Assembly (NCBI GenBank): GCA_031404455.1
Contig: JANNHP010000424.1
Span: 1 to 6,811, forward strand
Direction of reading: 5' to 3'
Length of the DNA stretch: 6,811 nt
Origin: JANNHP01 sp031404455
GTDB taxonomy: Bacteria > Planctomycetota > JAJSAM01 > JAJVHW01
Below the pieces are notes generated by a model. The model saw only the letters and a list, made by a program, of their open reading frames with translations. It was not told where the DNA came from and searched no databases. Positions 6,418-6,811 of the stretch are shown one piece after another (within the stretch, counting starts at the first letter, position 1; each line of letters begins with the position of its first letter). The translations under genes were made by a program, and so were the position numbers.

Positions 6418-6811
6418 AGAGGGGGAGATGTTTCGCGGGGTAAGCACGCCGCGCGGATCGAGCGCGTGCTTGATCGCGAGCTGGGCGGCGCGGTTCGCAG
6501 CGGAGAGCTCGAGCGGCAGGTATTCGCGCTTCGTCATGGCGATGCCGTGCTCCGCGGAAAGGGTGCCGCCAAGGTCGAGCGCGCGCCGGAACAGGTCGGC
6601 GACCGCGAGCCTCGCGCGCTGGCACTCTTCCTCGTCGCCGCGCTCCATCAGGATCGATGCGTGGATGTTGCCGTCGCCCGCGTGGCCGAAGCCGAGGGCG
6701 AGGAGTCCGTGCCGCGCGGCGATCACGTGGAGGTCGCCGATCATCCGGACGAACTGTGTGCGCGGGACGCAGATGTCCTCGGCGAACCGGTGCGGCCACC
6801 GCGCGGTGACG
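6416..6811 (-). CDS. GlcD-like FAD-linked oxidase, C-terminal part, frameshifted near the end as read
   Basis: About 131 C-terminal residues are in the window; the N-terminal FAD-binding part lies beyond the right edge. The reading begins VTARWPHRFAEDICVPR and contains GFGHAGDGNIHASIL, GGTLSAEHGIAMTKREYL and ALDPRGVLTPRNISP. These are the C-terminal signatures of the GlcD/D-lactate dehydrogenase branch of the VAO-type flavoenzymes, which oxidise 2-hydroxy acids such as glycolate or D-lactate. The substrate cannot be told from this part. After NISP the frame does not stop; it would run antisense through the aminotransferase to 5029. One more G in the five-G run at 6421-6425 would give NISPL and TAA at 6418-6416, right at the hairpin. 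I take that as the true end and the missing base as a probable error or mutation. SAEHGIA replaces the commoner SGEHGIG. The gene converges on the plus-strand operon. Confidence 0.88.
   Translation of the reverse strand, partial: RHRAVAAPVRRGHLRPAHTVRPDDRRPPRDRRAARTPRPRLRPRGRRQHPRIDPDGARRRGRVPAREARGRRPVPARARPWRHPFRGARHRHDEARIPAARALRCEPRRPARDQARARSARRAYPAKHLPL
6421..6425 (-). other. Apparent single-base deletion near the 3' end of the FAD oxidase gene
   Basis: Five G on the plus strand (five C in the mRNA). With six, the conserved frame would reach TAA at 6418-6416 directly after the family's normal C-terminal position. As written, the frame misses this stop and continues about 1.4 kb on the antisense strand of the aminotransferase, which is implausible for the family. 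Confidence 0.65.

Overview
This is a very GC-rich, densely packed bacterial chromosome segment with ordinary housekeeping and metabolic genes. Overlapping or near-overlapping genes, GTG starts and strong G/C in third codon positions all fit a high-GC bacterium. A SpoIID-type protein sits in a ruvB-spoIID-tgt string, which recalls an arrangement known from several phyla. The gene content does not fix the phylum; a Planctomycetota-like or other deep-branching high-GC lineage is only a guess. I see no mobile element, CRISPR array, tRNA, rRNA or phage gene.

Layout. (1) The minus-strand left block (1-785) holds the first 15 codons of ubiX (flavin prenyltransferase, running off the left edge) and the complete ubiE/menG quinone methyltransferase upstream of it. 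ubiE carries an apparent +1 frameshift in a five-G run at 182-186. (2) A 95-bp divergent gap (786-880) may hold promoters for both directions, but none is recognisable. (3) A plus-strand string of five genes (881-6384) looks like one operon: ruvB, a SpoIID/LytB-like exported protein, tgt, an unrecognised membrane-anchored helical-repeat protein of 325 aa, and a class I/II PLP aminotransferase. Junctions are 1-nt overlap, 7-nt overlap, 42-nt gap and 8-nt overlap. (4) A perfect 14-bp inverted repeat (6385-6417) fills the space between the aminotransferase and a convergent gene. (5) The minus-strand right block (6416-6811) is the C-terminal part of a GlcD-like FAD-linked oxidase, again with an apparent single-base frameshift at a five-G run, just before its expected stop.

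Functionally, ubiE and ubiX point to menaquinone or ubiquinone synthesis. ruvB serves Holliday junction migration, tgt serves queuosine tRNA modification and SpoIID serves peptidoglycan remodelling. The aminotransferase and the FAD oxidase serve unspecified amino/keto and hydroxy acid metabolism. The main points for a second look are the two homopolymer frameshifts, the hairpin exactly bounded by two stop codons, and the uncharacterised 325-aa protein. I find no convincing evidence of a novel multi-gene system in this window.
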